Notes under the pieces: model-generated | Told to the model about the DNA's origin: nothing | Database searches by the model: none | The model's input: the letters and a program-made list of their open reading frames with translations, nothing else | Part shown: one piece after another, positions 63,612-64,000 of the stretch | Position numbering within the stretch: position 1 is the first letter of the stretch | Layout of the letters: each line of letters starts with the position of its first letter | Assembly: GCF_013009345.1 (NCBI RefSeq) | Contig: NZ_JABELE010000011.1 | Coordinates: forward strand, 54,187 to 118,186 | Origin: Acinetobacter geminorum | GTDB taxonomy: Bacteria; Pseudomonadota; Gammaproteobacteria; Pseudomonadales; Moraxellaceae | Length of the DNA: 64,000 bases | Reading direction: 5' to 3' | Made by a program: the position numbers and the translations under genes

Positions 63612-63920
63612 ATGAGCCTTGAACAACAGTTGATTGAACGGTTACAAACACTTGCACCTAGCCATTTGGAAGTGATCAATGAGTCTGCCGGGCACGGTGG
63701 TTATTTTCCAGGTAAGGAATCTCATTTTAAAGTGATTATAGTGAGCGACGAATTTAATGGATTGCGTTTGGTTCAACGTCATCAAAAAGTATACGCCTTA
63801 GCTTCTGATTTGATGAATCCGGGCCAAATTCATGCTTTAGCGATTCATGCTTATTTGCCAAGTGAGTGGCAAGGTCAAGCACCTGCTAGCCCAGAATGTG
63901 CACATGCACCTAAAAGCTAA
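63612..63920 (+). CDS. bolA: BolA-family protein
   Basis: The protein has 102 aa from ATG 63612 (ribosome site AAAAGGAA); the frame is open 21 codons further upstream but without a better start. The core LVQRHQKVYALASDLMNPGQIHALAIHAYLPSEW holds the conserved histidines that bind an Fe-S cluster with a monothiol glutaredoxin. The HGGYFPGKESHFKVIIVSDEF segment is also typical. It is upstream of a SirB2-like gene by 11 bp. Confidence 0.93.
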   Translation: MSLEQQLIERLQTLAPSHLEVINESAGHGGYFPGKESHFKVIIVSDEFNGLRLVQRHQKVYALASDLMNPGQIHALAIHAYLPSEWQGQAPASPECAHAPKS

Positions 63921-63931
63921 GGGTTAATTTC

Positions 63932-64000
63932 ATGGATGCACATTTACTCACTAAAATTATTCATATGACTGCGGTGGCTGCCGCACTTATGGTCTTCGTT
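63932..64000 (+). CDS. SirB2-like membrane protein, 5' end only
   Basis: The gene starts ATG 63932 with MDAHLLTKIIHMTAVAAALMVFV and runs off the window. The first residues resemble SirB2 proteins (HLLTKIIHMTAVA). It lies 11 bp after the BolA gene, so an operon is likely. Confidence 0.5.
   Translation, partial: MDAHLLTKIIHMTAVAAALMVFV

Overview
The window is chromosomal DNA of an Acinetobacter, most likely the A. baumannii group. The low GC, the AbaI/AbaM/AbaR quorum-sensing genes, the dadA-alr-cycA order and an ISAba1-like insertion sequence end all point there. No database could be consulted, so the species is an inference.

Layout. 1-2960 holds small accessory genes: a frameshifted acetyltransferase, a lipoprotein and a Sel1-repeat protein. 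It also holds two strong non-coding RNA candidates. One is a minus-strand Gac/Rsm-type small RNA (534-664) with a GacA-like box upstream. The other is a HEARO/OMEGA-like structured RNA (about 1862-2087) with no nuclease gene beside it. 3218-9811 is a type VI secretion cassette: a VgrG spike, an unrecognised effector with a glycine-rich membrane tail, its likely membrane immunity protein, and then two orphan lipoproteins that each follow the 3' scrap of a lost gene, interleaved with a duplicated SDR gene end. 9949-17022 is a mixed chromosomal stretch: SDR, DUF2867, a DUF1003 relic, a parS-like site, an RluA-type synthase, RraB, a broken SnoaL-like gene, a TonB receptor and a membrane acyltransferase-like protein.

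17065-23831 is an alanine catabolism locus: a divergent Lrp-type regulator, dadA, alr, ridA and two tandem cycA-type permeases whose leaders share a hairpin-loop sequence. 23895-33543 is a valine/isobutyrate degradation operon (LysR regulator, mmsA, mmsB, acyl-CoA synthetase, acyl-CoA dehydrogenase, enoyl-CoA hydratase, 3-hydroxyisobutyryl-CoA hydrolase-like protein, MHS transporter). 33667-39753 is an amine or amino-acid uptake and oxidation cluster divergent from a MocR-type regulator. 39877-42395 is the quorum-sensing locus with a lux box.

42497-63353 looks like a genomic island of about 20.9 kb downstream of tRNA-Gly(GCC). A 21-bp tRNA segment is repeated at both ends. The right end carries a tyrosine integrase, an AlpA-like protein, an XRE regulator and a DnaC/DUF1376 replication module. 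The left end carries hipBA and an unusual three-gene operon with two very large tyrosine recombinases, a possible separate mobile element. Between them lies a dense graveyard of broken insertion sequences (IS5, IS1, IS481, IS21 and IS4/ISAba1-like), two unknown genes and an L,D-transpeptidase. Beyond the tRNA the chromosome resumes with a BolA-family gene and the start of a SirB2-like membrane protein.
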